Shown in pieces: positions 25,354-33,567 of a stretch of 59,719 bases of DNA. The first letter of the stretch is position 1. Every line of letters starts with the position of its first letter. The DNA is from CAZOWW01 sp964583765. GTDB lineage: Bacteria; Actinomycetota; Actinomycetes; Actinomycetales; Kineosporiaceae. Where the stretch lies: positions 1-59,719 of the forward strand of contig CAZOWW010000016.1 in NCBI GenBank assembly GCA_964583765.1, read 5' to 3'. Both the position numbers and the translations under genes were made by a program. The notes beneath the pieces were generated by a model. It had not been told where the DNA came from. It did not search any database and worked only from the letters and a program-made list of their open reading frames with translations.

Positions 25354-26151
25354 ATGCAGAGCAAGAACCCCATTCTCAGCCGGAGTCGGGAGTTCTCCCG
25401 CGGCGGCTACGCGACCTTCGAGCCGGGTACCCCGACCACGCAGAGCCTCGAAGACCTGTACGCGACCCCACCGGCGAGCGCCGCACAGATGGGTCGCATG
25501 ACCCTCGACGACGTCGTGGTGCGCACGGCCTCCATCTTCGCGGTGCTCCTGGTCACCGCCGGGGCGACCTTCCAGCTCCTCAAGCCCCAGCAGTACGGGA
25601 TCGTCCTGCTCGCCGCCCTCGTCGGGCTGGTGCTCGGCCTGGTCAACTCCTTCCGGCGTGAGCCGAGCCCCGCACTGATCCTGGCCTACGCCGCGGTGGA
25701 GGGCGTGTTCGTCGGGGGGATCAGCCGCTACTACGAGAGCCACTGGCACGGGGTCGTCCCCCAGGCCATCCTCGGTACGGTGGTGGCGTTCGGCACCATG
25801 CTCGTGCTCTACCGGGTCGGGGCCATCCGGGCCACCCCGCGGTTCACCCGCGTGCTGATCATCGCCGGTGCCTCGTACTTCGCCTTCAGCATGATCCACC
25901 TGCTGGGCGTCTGGCTGAACCTGTGGCCCAGCGTCTACACCTCGGGCGGTCTCGGGCTGCTCCTGAGCGCGGCCGGCGTCGTGCTCGCCTCGCTGTACCT
26001 GGTGCTGGACTTCGACTACATCGAGCAGGGCATCCGCAACGGCCTGCCCCAGCGCTTCGCCTGGACGGCGGCCTTCGGCCTGGTCGTCACCCTGGTCTGG
26101 CTCTACCTGGAGATCCTGCGCCTGATCGCTATCCTCAACGGCCGTCGCTGA
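25354..26151 (+). CDS. Bax inhibitor-1 / YccA-like membrane protein
   Basis: A 265-residue integral membrane protein. A polar N-terminus of about 60 residues (MQSKNPILSRSREFSRGGYA) is followed by seven hydrophobic segments, among them VVRTASIFAVLLVTAGATF, ALILAYAAVEGVFVGGISRYYE and GLGLLLSAAGVVLASLYLVLDF. The pair of aspartates near the end (LDFDYIEQGI) matches the pH-sensing diaspartyl site of the bacterial YetJ calcium leak channel family. GGAGGGAAC precedes the ATG. It sits three bases before the APS kinase gene and may be cotranscribed. Physiological role in actinomycetes is not established. Confidence 0.85.
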   Translation: MQSKNPILSRSREFSRGGYATFEPGTPTTQSLEDLYATPPASAAQMGRMTLDDVVVRTASIFAVLLVTAGATFQLLKPQQYGIVLLAALVGLVLGLVNSFRREPSPALILAYAAVEGVFVGGISRYYESHWHGVVPQAILGTVVAFGTMLVLYRVGAIRATPRFTRVLIIAGASYFAFSMIHLLGVWLNLWPSVYTSGGLGLLLSAAGVVLASLYLVLDFDYIEQGIRNGLPQRFAWTAAFGLVVTLVWLYLEILRLIAILNGRR

Positions 26152-26154
26152 TCC

Positions 26155-27681
26155 GTGGCGGAATCCCGGAACAAGTTCCACCCGGTGGGAGATCCTGTTC
26201 CCCCGGCGCTCGGTGGCCAGGACCTCGCCGAGGTCCTGGCCACCGCCACGTCCTGGCATCCTCCGGCCCCGGTCCTGGAGCTCGTCGAGCTGGTGGTGGA
26301 CGGCGTCCTGGCCGGACCGATGGCCGAACGGGCGCTGACCGTGGCCCTCACGTCCTGGCCCCCGCCTGCCGTGAGTCCACCTCCGGTCACGGGCCGGTGG
26401 CCCGACCACAGCCAGCCTCCGGTCGTGGGCGCGAGTCCACCTCCGGTCGCTGGCAGGCCGCCGCGGTGGGTGCTGGAGGACTCCGAGGGCACGCCCGTGG
26501 CCCTGCTGGACGGCGCTGCCGTGGTCGGTCTCCGGCCGTTCGCCGGCGGACCGCTGCGGCGTCATCGACGCTCGGCGCAGGAGGTCCGGTCCCTGCTCCG
26601 GGACGGCCGTCCCGATGGGGTCGGCGTTCCCCGCGGGGACGGCCCGGGTCGGGCAGGTGGCGTGGCCGGTCGCGGCGACCTGGGCAACCCCGGTGGTTCT
26701 GGTGGCCCCGGCCGTGCCGTCGCTCTGGTCTGCACCGGCCCGCCCACCACGGCCGGGGTGCGGAGCGCCCTCGACGGGGCCGGCCCGGGACCGGTGGTGT
26801 GGCTCGCTCTGGTGGGCGCGGGGCGCCCGGCGGGCGGACCGGACGGGATCGGGCCGGAAACCCTGCTGAGGGTGGTACGGGCCGTGGCGACGGCCGAGAC
26901 CGTGCGGGGTGGGGAGCCGCCGGTGGTTCCGCTGGTGCTGCCCCTGATCGACGGGGTCGACGACGAGGCCCTGATCGCGGCCACGGTCCGGGGTCTGGGT
27001 GCGGGCAGGGTGCTGCGGCTGCCCGAGACACCGTGGCCGGACGATCACGATCACCTGCGACGGGGTCCGGGCGGCGAACTGCACCCGGCGGCGGCCGCGG
27101 AGCTCGCGCGGGTCGGGGCCGGGCCGCTCTCCCGGGGACGGCGTGGGGTGGTGGTTCTCCTCACGGGACTGTCCGGCTCGGGCAAGTCCACGATCGCCCG
27201 TCTGCTCGCCGAGCGCGTGCGGGAGGAGACCTCCCGCACGCTCACCCTGCTCGACGGCGACGAGGTGCGTCGTCTGCTGTCCGCCGGTCTCGGCTTCGGC
27301 CGGGCCGATCGCGACCGCAACGTCCTGCGCATCGGCTTCGTGGCCGCCGAGATCGGGCGGCACGGGGGAATGGCGGTGTGTGCCCCGATCGCGCCCTTCG
27401 ACGAGGTGCGCCAGGAGGTGCGCCGCCGGGTCACCGAGGTGGGCGCGGACTTCCTCCTGGTCCATGTGGCGACCCCGCTGGAGGTGTGTGAGCGGCGTGA
27501 CCGCAAGGGCCTGTACGCCCGGGCCCGGGCCGGGCTGGTCGAGGAGTTCACCGGGATCAGCTCGCCCTACGAGGAGCCCGCGGACGCCGAGCTGGTCGTC
27601 GGCGCCGGCGACGAGCCGGTCGAGGACGCCGTCGCCCGGGTGTGGGAGCTGCTGGTGCGGCGCGGGCACCTCGACGGCTGA
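26155..27681 (+). CDS. Adenylylsulfate (APS) kinase with long N-terminal extension
   Basis: A 508-residue protein whose last 175 residues are a complete APS kinase: P-loop LTGLSGSGKST, LLDGDEVRRLLSAGLGFGRADRDRN, GGMAVCAPIAPFDEVR and KGLYARARAGLVEEFTGISSPYEEP. It phosphorylates APS to PAPS for sulfation or sulfate assimilation. APS kinases are usually about 200 residues; here about 330 residues precede the kinase. Part of this (WVLEDSEGTPVALL, then GPVVWLALVGAGRPAGG and VVPLVLPLI) resembles the PUA-like start and core of ATP sulfurylase, but I do not see its nucleotide-binding motifs, so a degenerate sulfurylase is only a suggestion. A direct repeat, GAGTCCACCTCCGGTC, occurs near 26373 and 26432. 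The GTG follows the upstream stop by three bases. Confidence 0.78.
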   Translation: MAESRNKFHPVGDPVPPALGGQDLAEVLATATSWHPPAPVLELVELVVDGVLAGPMAERALTVALTSWPPPAVSPPPVTGRWPDHSQPPVVGASPPPVAGRPPRWVLEDSEGTPVALLDGAAVVGLRPFAGGPLRRHRRSAQEVRSLLRDGRPDGVGVPRGDGPGRAGGVAGRGDLGNPGGSGGPGRAVALVCTGPPTTAGVRSALDGAGPGPVVWLALVGAGRPAGGPDGIGPETLLRVVRAVATAETVRGGEPPVVPLVLPLIDGVDDEALIAATVRGLGAGRVLRLPETPWPDDHDHLRRGPGGELHPAAAAELARVGAGPLSRGRRGVVVLLTGLSGSGKSTIARLLAERVREETSRTLTLLDGDEVRRLLSAGLGFGRADRDRNVLRIGFVAAEIGRHGGMAVCAPIAPFDEVRQEVRRRVTEVGADFLLVHVATPLEVCERRDRKGLYARARAGLVEEFTGISSPYEEPADAELVVGAGDEPVEDAVARVWELLVRRGHLDG

Positions 27682-27696
27682 CCGGCACCTCGACCG

Positions 27697-27960
27697 GTGA
27701 TCCTGACGACGCCGCACGGATCTCACCCTGGGGTCATTGTCCGGATCACGTCGGTTGAGGGATGCTGGGACGAGGCACAGTCCGCGCTATCGGAGCTACT
27801 GTCAGCTATCCCGGTCCTTCATCGCAATATCGTCCATTCCGAGGTGCGGCACGAGGTGATCGATCGCGTCGTGACCGCCGGACAGGCGGGTCGTGCCCGC
27901 ACGGTGATGGAGGATCACTGTGACGCACCATCCGCTCTGCTGCGCGGCCTGATCGGCTGA
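27697..27960 (+). pseudogene. C-terminal remnant of an FCD-domain (GntR/FadR) regulator
   Basis: The last ~65 codons read ALSELLSAIPVLHRNIVHSE, VRHEVIDRVVTAGQAGRART and VMEDHCDAPSALLRGLIG, the pattern that ends FCD ligand domains of GntR/FadR regulators. Only about 90 residues fit between the APS kinase stop and this stop, so the winged helix and most of the FCD domain are missing. Base composition is less GC-rich than its neighbours. Such regulators are often found next to glutamine-synthetase-like polyamine or ethanolamine ligases, as here, so this is probably the relic of the local regulator. A short functional protein is possible but less likely. Confidence 0.55.
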
Positions 27961-28001
27961 GCACGACATGACCCGCTGGCGCGGGGAAGGAGAATCCGTC
28001 G

Positions 28002-29396
28002 ATGATCGAGACCGGTCCCGGCCCGCTGACCCTGGAGAAGTTGCAGGCAGCCGTCAAGAACCGCAACCTCGACACGGTCCTCGTGGTGTTCACCGACATG
28101 CAGGGGCGTCTCCAGGGCAAGCGGGTGCAGGGTTCCCACTTCGTCAACGAGGTCCAGTCCGGTGGCACGGAGGCCTGCAGCTACCTGCTCGCCACGGACG
28201 TGGAGATGAACGCCGCCGAGGGCTACGAACTGGCCTCCTGGGACAAGGGGTACGGCAACTTCGTGCTCCGGCCCGACCTGACGACCCTGCACGTGGCGCC
28301 CTGGCACCCCTTCACCGCGATCGTGCTGTGCGACCTGGAGTGGCCCGACGGCAGCCCCGTGCGCCCCTCCCCGCGGCAGATCCTGCAGTCCCAGGCCGAC
28401 GTCCTCGCCGAGGAGTTCAACTGCCGGGCGCTGGCCGGCACGGAGCTGGAGTTCCAGATCTTCGAGGAGCCCTACGAGAAGGCGTGGGACGCCCGCTACG
28501 CCTCGCTGACCCCGGCCAACCGGTACAACATCGACTACTCGATCGTGGGCAGCGGGCGCATCGAGGCCCTGCTGCACGACATCCACCGGGGGGCGTCCGA
28601 GGCCGGCGTCCGGATCGAGTCGTTGAAGGGCGCGTGCAACCGCGGGCAGTACGAGATCAACTTCCGGTTCGACGAGGTCGTGGCGGCAGCGGACACCCAC
28701 TCGCTGTTCCGGACCGCGGCCAAGGAGGTCGCCGCGCGGCACCAGCACGCGCTGACGTTCATGGCCAAGTACGACGAGCGCGAGGGCAACTCCTGCCACC
28801 TGCACCTCAACCTGCGGGGCTTCGAGGGCGAGAGCCCGGCCGTCTTCGCGGCCGAGGACGGGGACCCGGACGCCGTCGACGGGCGCAGCCCGGAGTTCGC
28901 CGCCTTCGTCGCGGGCATCCTGGCCACCCTGCCCGAGTTCGCCCTGCTCTACGCGCCGAACATCAACTCCTACAAGCGTTTCCAGGCGGGCACCTTCGCC
29001 CCGACGACCCTCGCCTGGGGTGTCGACAACCGCACCTGCGCCCTGCGGGTGGTGGGCCGGGGAGACTCGCTCCGGGTGGAGAACCGGGTGCCCGGGGCGG
29101 ACACGAACGTCTACCTGGCGCTCGCCGCCATGCTCGCCGGCGGGATGTACGGCATGCGGAACGATCTCACCCTCGGTGAGCCACTGCCCGGGAACGCCTA
29201 CGCCGTCGACACCATCGCCCGCATCCCCACCTCGCTGCGCGAGGCCCGGGAGCGCTTCGCCAGTTCCAAGGTCGCCGAACTCGCCTTCGGGGCCGATGTG
29301 GTCGCGCACTACGTCAACGCCGCGGACGTCGAGCTGCGTGCCTTCGACCTGGCGGTCACGGACTGGGAACGGATCCGGGGCTTCGAGCGGCTCTGA
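28002..29396 (+). CDS. Glutamine-synthetase-like gamma-glutamyl-amine ligase (GlnA3/GlnA4 type)
   Basis: A 464-residue member of the GS-I fold. The N-terminal beta-grasp part has VVFTDMQGRLQGKRV; the catalytic part has the metal-binding glutamates in GTELEFQIFE, GACNRGQYEINFRF with a further glutamate, GNSCHLHLNL with the active-site histidine, and the substrate arginines in ALRVVGRGDSLRVENRVPG. The adenylylation loop of true GlnA is not recognisable. Paralogues of this kind in Streptomyces glutamylate polyamines or ethanolamine so the nitrogen can be used. The neighbouring FCD-regulator relic fits a catabolic role. AAGGAG ends 9 bases before the ATG. Polyamine versus ethanolamine cannot be decided here. 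Confidence 0.85.
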   Translation: MIETGPGPLTLEKLQAAVKNRNLDTVLVVFTDMQGRLQGKRVQGSHFVNEVQSGGTEACSYLLATDVEMNAAEGYELASWDKGYGNFVLRPDLTTLHVAPWHPFTAIVLCDLEWPDGSPVRPSPRQILQSQADVLAEEFNCRALAGTELEFQIFEEPYEKAWDARYASLTPANRYNIDYSIVGSGRIEALLHDIHRGASEAGVRIESLKGACNRGQYEINFRFDEVVAAADTHSLFRTAAKEVAARHQHALTFMAKYDEREGNSCHLHLNLRGFEGESPAVFAAEDGDPDAVDGRSPEFAAFVAGILATLPEFALLYAPNINSYKRFQAGTFAPTTLAWGVDNRTCALRVVGRGDSLRVENRVPGADTNVYLALAAMLAGGMYGMRNDLTLGEPLPGNAYAVDTIARIPTSLREARERFASSKVAELAFGADVVAHYVNAADVELRAFDLAVTDWERIRGFERL

Positions 29397-29476
29397 CTCG
29401 CACTTCCCGCCGCACCCGCCCCGCACTTCCCTCCGCACCCGCCCCGGATCGGTTCGGGGTTCCCCGCACACCCTTT

Positions 29477-29504
29477 CGGCCCGGTGCCCCACGGCACCGG
29501 GCCG
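29477..29504 (+). terminator. Strong hairpin after the glutamine-synthetase-like gene
   Basis: CGGCCCGGTGCC (29477-29488) pairs perfectly with GGCACCGGGCCG (29493-29504) around a 4-base loop, 80 bases after the stop. Confidence 0.7.
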
Positions 29505-29600
29505 GTCCGGTGCGGCGACCGGTGTGCTGGTGGTGTCCTCGGGATGCGGGCACGGAAGGTCCCGTGCGTGGTGGGGGCTCGCCCGTGGCAGCATCGGGGC

Positions 29601-29987
29601 GTGGGTGAGCCGGAGCGTGAGCTCGAGCGTGAGCTGGAGCGGGTGACCGACCGGTTGCGGCTCGTCGGCCCTCGGCTCGGCCGGCGGGGCACCGAGGAGG
29701 CCGCCGAACGCCTCGCGGACGTCCGGGCGGTGCTGCAACAGCTGGCCGATCTCGGTGCCGTGGCCGAGGGGGGACCTCGGCGTCCGGTGCCCGTGCTCGG
29801 CGAGCACGCGCTCGCCGACCAGCTGCTCGTGCTGGGGCATGGTCTGTGCGGGGACGGGTGCGCACCGGGCAGTGCCCCCCTGCGGTGTCCGAAGCCGGCG
29901 GGCGCGTCCGAGTCCCGGTCCGAGTCCCGGGCCGAGCTCGTCCGGGCGGCGACAGAACTGGTGCAGGGCCTTCGCGCGCGCCTGTGA
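29601..29987 (+). CDS. Small hypothetical protein with charged helical N-terminus
   Basis: About 128 residues from a GTG at 29601. The first third is strongly helical and charged (EPERELERELERVTDRLRLV) and carries a conserved-looking segment LADVRAVLQQLADLGAVAEG, then PVPVLGEHALADQLLVLGHG, a cysteine-containing stretch and a C-terminal helix ELVRAATELVQGLRARL. The composition fits a real actinomycete protein more than chance, but I recognise no family. The region 29930-29950 has a short Ser-Glu-Ser-Arg repeat. It is isolated by a hairpin upstream and a 317-bp gap downstream. Confidence 0.5.
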   Translation: MGEPERELERELERVTDRLRLVGPRLGRRGTEEAAERLADVRAVLQQLADLGAVAEGGPRRPVPVLGEHALADQLLVLGHGLCGDGCAPGSAPLRCPKPAGASESRSESRAELVRAATELVQGLRARL

Positions 29988-30304
29988 CCAGGGCCGGACC
30001 GGGCCCGAGTTCCCGGGCTCCCTGACCACGGGCCGGCTCGCCGTCCGGCCTTCCCCGGCTCCTGGCTCTCCTTCCGACCACACGTTCCCGCGCGTCGTCA
30101 CCCCGCGTGAGTTGCACCACGCTTCCGGTGCAGGGGAGCCGTCAGCAGAGGCATCCCGGTCGAGGTGGCTCAAGAGCGGGGGAGCAGGCACCGATTCCCT
30201 GATCTGATGCCGGACGAGACCTGCGGGTCGCAGTGCGCTCCGGTGTCGCGTCCCGCGGGCGGCCTGCGGGACGTGGTGCCTCGCGATCAGGAGGTGGCGG
30301 CGTC
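29988..30304. other. 317-bp gap upstream of the GGDEF-EAL gene
   Basis: No gene or recognisable RNA motif. It presumably holds the promoter of the GGDEF-EAL protein. I looked for a cyclic-di-GMP riboswitch core here and did not see one. AGGAGG at the 3' end is the ribosome site of the next gene. Confidence 0.35.
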
Positions 30305-33300
30305 ATGTCGGTAGCCGCCGAGGTGACGCTCCGGCTTCGTCTGCGTGAGGTCGGAGAGCGTCTGCGTCCCATCGGCTGGTGGGTCACCCTGCTGGTCGCC
30401 GCAGCGGCGGCCGGAGCCGAGTTGCTGTTGCCGACCGGCCGGGGTGGTCTCGTCACGGTCCTCGGCGCCTGCGCCGTCGGGCTCGTGGTGCTCGGCGTCC
30501 GCGTGCACCGACCCAGTGTCCCGTTGCCCTGGTTCGTGTTCGCGGTCGCCATCGGGTTCACCGTGTTCGGAGACGTGGTCTACGACGTTCTCACCGGACT
30601 CGGGGGCCAGGACAAGCCGTTCCCGTCCATCGCGGACGTCTTCTACCTGGCCACCTATCCGTGCCTCCTGGTGGGTCTCCGGCTGGTCGCCGAGCCGCGC
30701 GGGGTGCGGCGGACCTGGGGTGGTTTCATCGACGCCTCGACCGTCGCGGCCACCGCGGGCCTGCTCGCCTGGATCTTCCTGATCAGCCCGCGGCTGACCG
30801 CCCAGGACCTGTCCTGGGGCGCCCGGACGGTCCAGGTGGCGTACACGATCGGCGACGTCCTGGTGCTCGCCATGGCTGCGCGATTGCTCTTCGGCGGCAG
30901 GCGGGACCGGATCGTCCGGCTGCTGGCCCTGAGCGCGTTCGGCCTGCTCGCGGCCGACGTCCTGGCCCAGTGCACCGACCTGTACGGGCCCGGCGGCCTT
31001 GCCCGTGGCGTCGGCGCAGCGTGGCTGGTGTTCTGCGCGGGGATCGCGGCCGCGGCCCTGCACCCGGCGGTGGGGGAGCTCGAGGAGTCGGACTCCTCCG
31101 GACGCGGGCGGCTCTCCTCCTGGTGGGTGCTCCTGCTGTCGGCCTGCAACCTGGTCGGGCCGGCCGCACTCGTGATCGCGGTCCGGACCGGCAGCGACCC
31201 GCACACCGTTGCGGTGGCGTGCTTCTCCGGCTGCGTGTCCTTGACGGTGATCGCCCGCATGGTCGGGATCGTCGTGCGGGACGAACGAGCCGTCCGCAGC
31301 GAACGCGCCCTGCGTACCGCGGGCGAACGACTGGTCTCGGCGCGCGGGGTCGAGGAGATCTACCGGGTGGCCATCAGCTCGGTGGCCTCCGTGGTGGGCG
31401 CCAAGGACCGGTGCGTGGCCGGCCTGTACCTGGTGGGTCCGACCGGCGTCTACCTGGCGCACGGTACGCCGGTGGTGAGCAACCCCACGGCGGCATTGGA
31501 GGACGGCACCAATCCCGACGGGCGCCTCGTGCGTTCGGACCGGGTCAGCGTCAGCCCGATGCCCGGCGAGCACGGCCTGCGGGGCGTGCTGGTCGTGCGC
31601 TCCTGGCGTGCGCTGCCCCCGGAGGCGAGCGGGGTGCTCGGTACCCTGGCCGCGGCGGTGGCCCTGGCCCTGGAGAGCGCGGGCCTGATCGTCGAGGTCC
31701 GCCAGCGTCAGCACGAGGCGCACTTCAAGAGCCTCGTCCACAACTCCTCGGACGTGATCCTGGTCGTGGACCGGGACGGTCTGATCTCCTTCGCCACGCC
31801 GTCCCTCCAGCGCACCCTGGGCTGGGAGCTCGCGGACGTGCTCGGCGTGAACTTCAGCCAGTTCGTCCATCCCGACGACGCCATGCCCGCGACGCGCCTG
31901 CTCGCCGGGATCGTCACGGACGGGGCACAGACGCAGCAGATGGTCGACTGGCGGGTCGCCCGCAGGGACGGCGGCTACCTGTCGTTCGAGGTGATGTTCA
32001 GCAACCTCATCGAGGATCCGGACCTCTCCGGGGTCGTGTTCACGATGCGCAACGTCACCGAGCGGCGGGTGCTGGAGGACCAGCTGCGGCACCAGACCTT
32101 CCACGACTCGCTGACGGGCCTGGCCAACCGGGCGCTGCTGCACGACCACCTCGAGCACGCGCTCTCCCGGCTGTCCCGGCGGGGTGGGTTCCTGGCCCTG
32201 GTGGTCTTCGACCTGGACGACTTCAAGCTGATCAACGACACCCTCGGCCACGCGGTCGGGGACGAGCTGATCGGCGCGGTCGCCGGACGTCTGCGCCGGG
32301 CCGGCCGCTCGGGGGACACCGTGGCCCGACTCGGCGGCGACGAGTTCGCCGTCCTCGTCGAGGACGTCGGCGGCTCCGGCGAGGCGGAGAGGATCGCGGA
32401 GGCCCTGCTGGGCGCCCTGGACGAGCCGGTCGTGATCGGGGAGCAGTCGGTGCGGGTCTCGGCCAGCGGCGGGTTGGTCGTGGTGGACGGCGGTGCCGTG
32501 GCCACCCCGATCACGGACGTGATGCGGCACGCCGACCTCGCCCTCTACGCGGCCAAGGACCGGGGCAAGGCCCAGGTCGTCGCCTACTACGACGACCTGC
32601 ACGCGCGGATGGTCGAGCGGGTCACGCGGACCAGTGAGCTGCAGCGGGCCATCGAGGTGGATCAGTTCTTCCTGCAGTACCAGCCGATCGTCTCGATCCA
32701 GACCGGGGCCGTGGTGGGGGCCGAGGCCCTGGTGCGGTGGCACCACCCGTACCGCGGCACGGTGCCGCCCGCGGAGTTCATCCAGCTCGCCGAGGACACC
32801 GGAATGATCATCGACCTGGGCAGGTGGGTCCTCGTGGAGGCCTGTCGTCAGGCACGTGCCTGGGCGGAGGTGCCCGGAGGGGCCCTGCGCATGTCGATCA
32901 ACGTGTCGGGACGCCAGCTCCAGGAGGAGGACTTCCCCGGACATGTCGCCGAGGCGCTCGCCGAGTCCGGGCTGGAGCCGGGTGCGCTGGTCCTGGAGCT
33001 GACCGAGAGCGTGCTGATCCACCAGGACTCGGGGATCACCGACCGGCTGCAGGCCTTGCACGACCTCGGGGTGCAGTTGGCGATCGACGACTTCGGCGTG
33101 GGGTACGCCGGCATGGGGTACCTGCAGACGCTCCCGATCGACATCCTGAAGATCGACAAGTCGCTCGTGGACAACCTCGGCGTCGAGGGTTCGGGCGGAG
33201 CGCTCGCCCAGGCCGCCATCTGGCTCGCGCACTCGCTCAATCTCGAGGTGGTCGCGGAAGGGATCGAGCGGGTCGAGCAGCGGGACGAGCTGTGGGCGCT

Positions 33301-33484
33301 GGGGTGCGGGCACGGGCAGGGATTCCTGTTCGCGCGCCCCCTCTACCCAGCGGACCTCGTGGCCGTGCTCGCGGACACCCAGGAGCTGGGGCCACCCCTG
33401 CCCCGGGCCAGTGGGAGCCCGCTGCTGCGTCCGCGCACGCCGGTGCCGACCCTGCCGGATCCGTCGTTCGAGCCGGGTCGCTGA
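30305..33484 (+). CDS. Membrane GAF-PAS-GGDEF-EAL cyclic di-GMP enzyme
   Basis: About 1059 residues. The first ~330 contain roughly nine to ten hydrophobic helices forming a membrane sensor. A GAF-like part follows (about 335-470), then PAS (from about 473: FKSLVHNSSDVILVVDRDG), GGDEF (about 595-765: FDLDDFKLINDTLGHAVGD, LGGDEF) and EAL (about 780-1030: EALVRWHHP, INVSG, LELTES, DDFGVGYAGMGYL, KIDKSLVD, EGIE). All catalytic residues of both output domains look intact, so it could both make and degrade cyclic di-GMP; which activity dominates cannot be told. AGGAGGTGG precedes the ATG at 30305. A proline-rich tail ends the protein. The following AONS-like gene is 83 bases on and may be in the same operon. 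Confidence 0.9.
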   Translation: MSVAAEVTLRLRLREVGERLRPIGWWVTLLVAAAAAGAELLLPTGRGGLVTVLGACAVGLVVLGVRVHRPSVPLPWFVFAVAIGFTVFGDVVYDVLTGLGGQDKPFPSIADVFYLATYPCLLVGLRLVAEPRGVRRTWGGFIDASTVAATAGLLAWIFLISPRLTAQDLSWGARTVQVAYTIGDVLVLAMAARLLFGGRRDRIVRLLALSAFGLLAADVLAQCTDLYGPGGLARGVGAAWLVFCAGIAAAALHPAVGELEESDSSGRGRLSSWWVLLLSACNLVGPAALVIAVRTGSDPHTVAVACFSGCVSLTVIARMVGIVVRDERAVRSERALRTAGERLVSARGVEEIYRVAISSVASVVGAKDRCVAGLYLVGPTGVYLAHGTPVVSNPTAALEDGTNPDGRLVRSDRVSVSPMPGEHGLRGVLVVRSWRALPPEASGVLGTLAAAVALALESAGLIVEVRQRQHEAHFKSLVHNSSDVILVVDRDGLISFATPSLQRTLGWELADVLGVNFSQFVHPDDAMPATRLLAGIVTDGAQTQQMVDWRVARRDGGYLSFEVMFSNLIEDPDLSGVVFTMRNVTERRVLEDQLRHQTFHDSLTGLANRALLHDHLEHALSRLSRRGGFLALVVFDLDDFKLINDTLGHAVGDELIGAVAGRLRRAGRSGDTVARLGGDEFAVLVEDVGGSGEAERIAEALLGALDEPVVIGEQSVRVSASGGLVVVDGGAVATPITDVMRHADLALYAAKDRGKAQVVAYYDDLHARMVERVTRTSELQRAIEVDQFFLQYQPIVSIQTGAVVGAEALVRWHHPYRGTVPPAEFIQLAEDTGMIIDLGRWVLVEACRQARAWAEVPGGALRMSINVSGRQLQEEDFPGHVAEALAESGLEPGALVLELTESVLIHQDSGITDRLQALHDLGVQLAIDDFGVGYAGMGYLQTLPIDILKIDKSLVDNLGVEGSGGALAQAAIWLAHSLNLEVVAEGIERVEQRDELWALGCGHGQGFLFARPLYPADLVAVLADTQELGPPLPRASGSPLLRPRTPVPTLPDPSFEPGR

Positions 33485-33567
33485 CCGCGGCTCGCCGCCC
33501 GAGCCAGTTCCCCCCGCCGAGACCCGTCCTCCTGCCGAGACCCGTCTCCCCAGCCGAGAGAGGCCCC

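Noticed and set aside
24649..27726. Very long open frame on the minus strand (1025 codons)
   Set aside because: Only its last 145 codons are the zur-like gene. The rest mirrors the BI-1-like and APS kinase genes, has no domain and is rich in His/Gly/Arg, as expected for antisense frames in GC-rich DNA.
29988..30304. Cyclic-di-GMP riboswitch before the GGDEF-EAL gene
   Set aside because: No GEMM-type core sequence seen in this gap.
30287..33313. Minus-strand frame of about 1000 codons opposite the GGDEF-EAL gene
   Set aside because: Shadow of a clearly coding plus-strand gene; no motif, no ribosome site.
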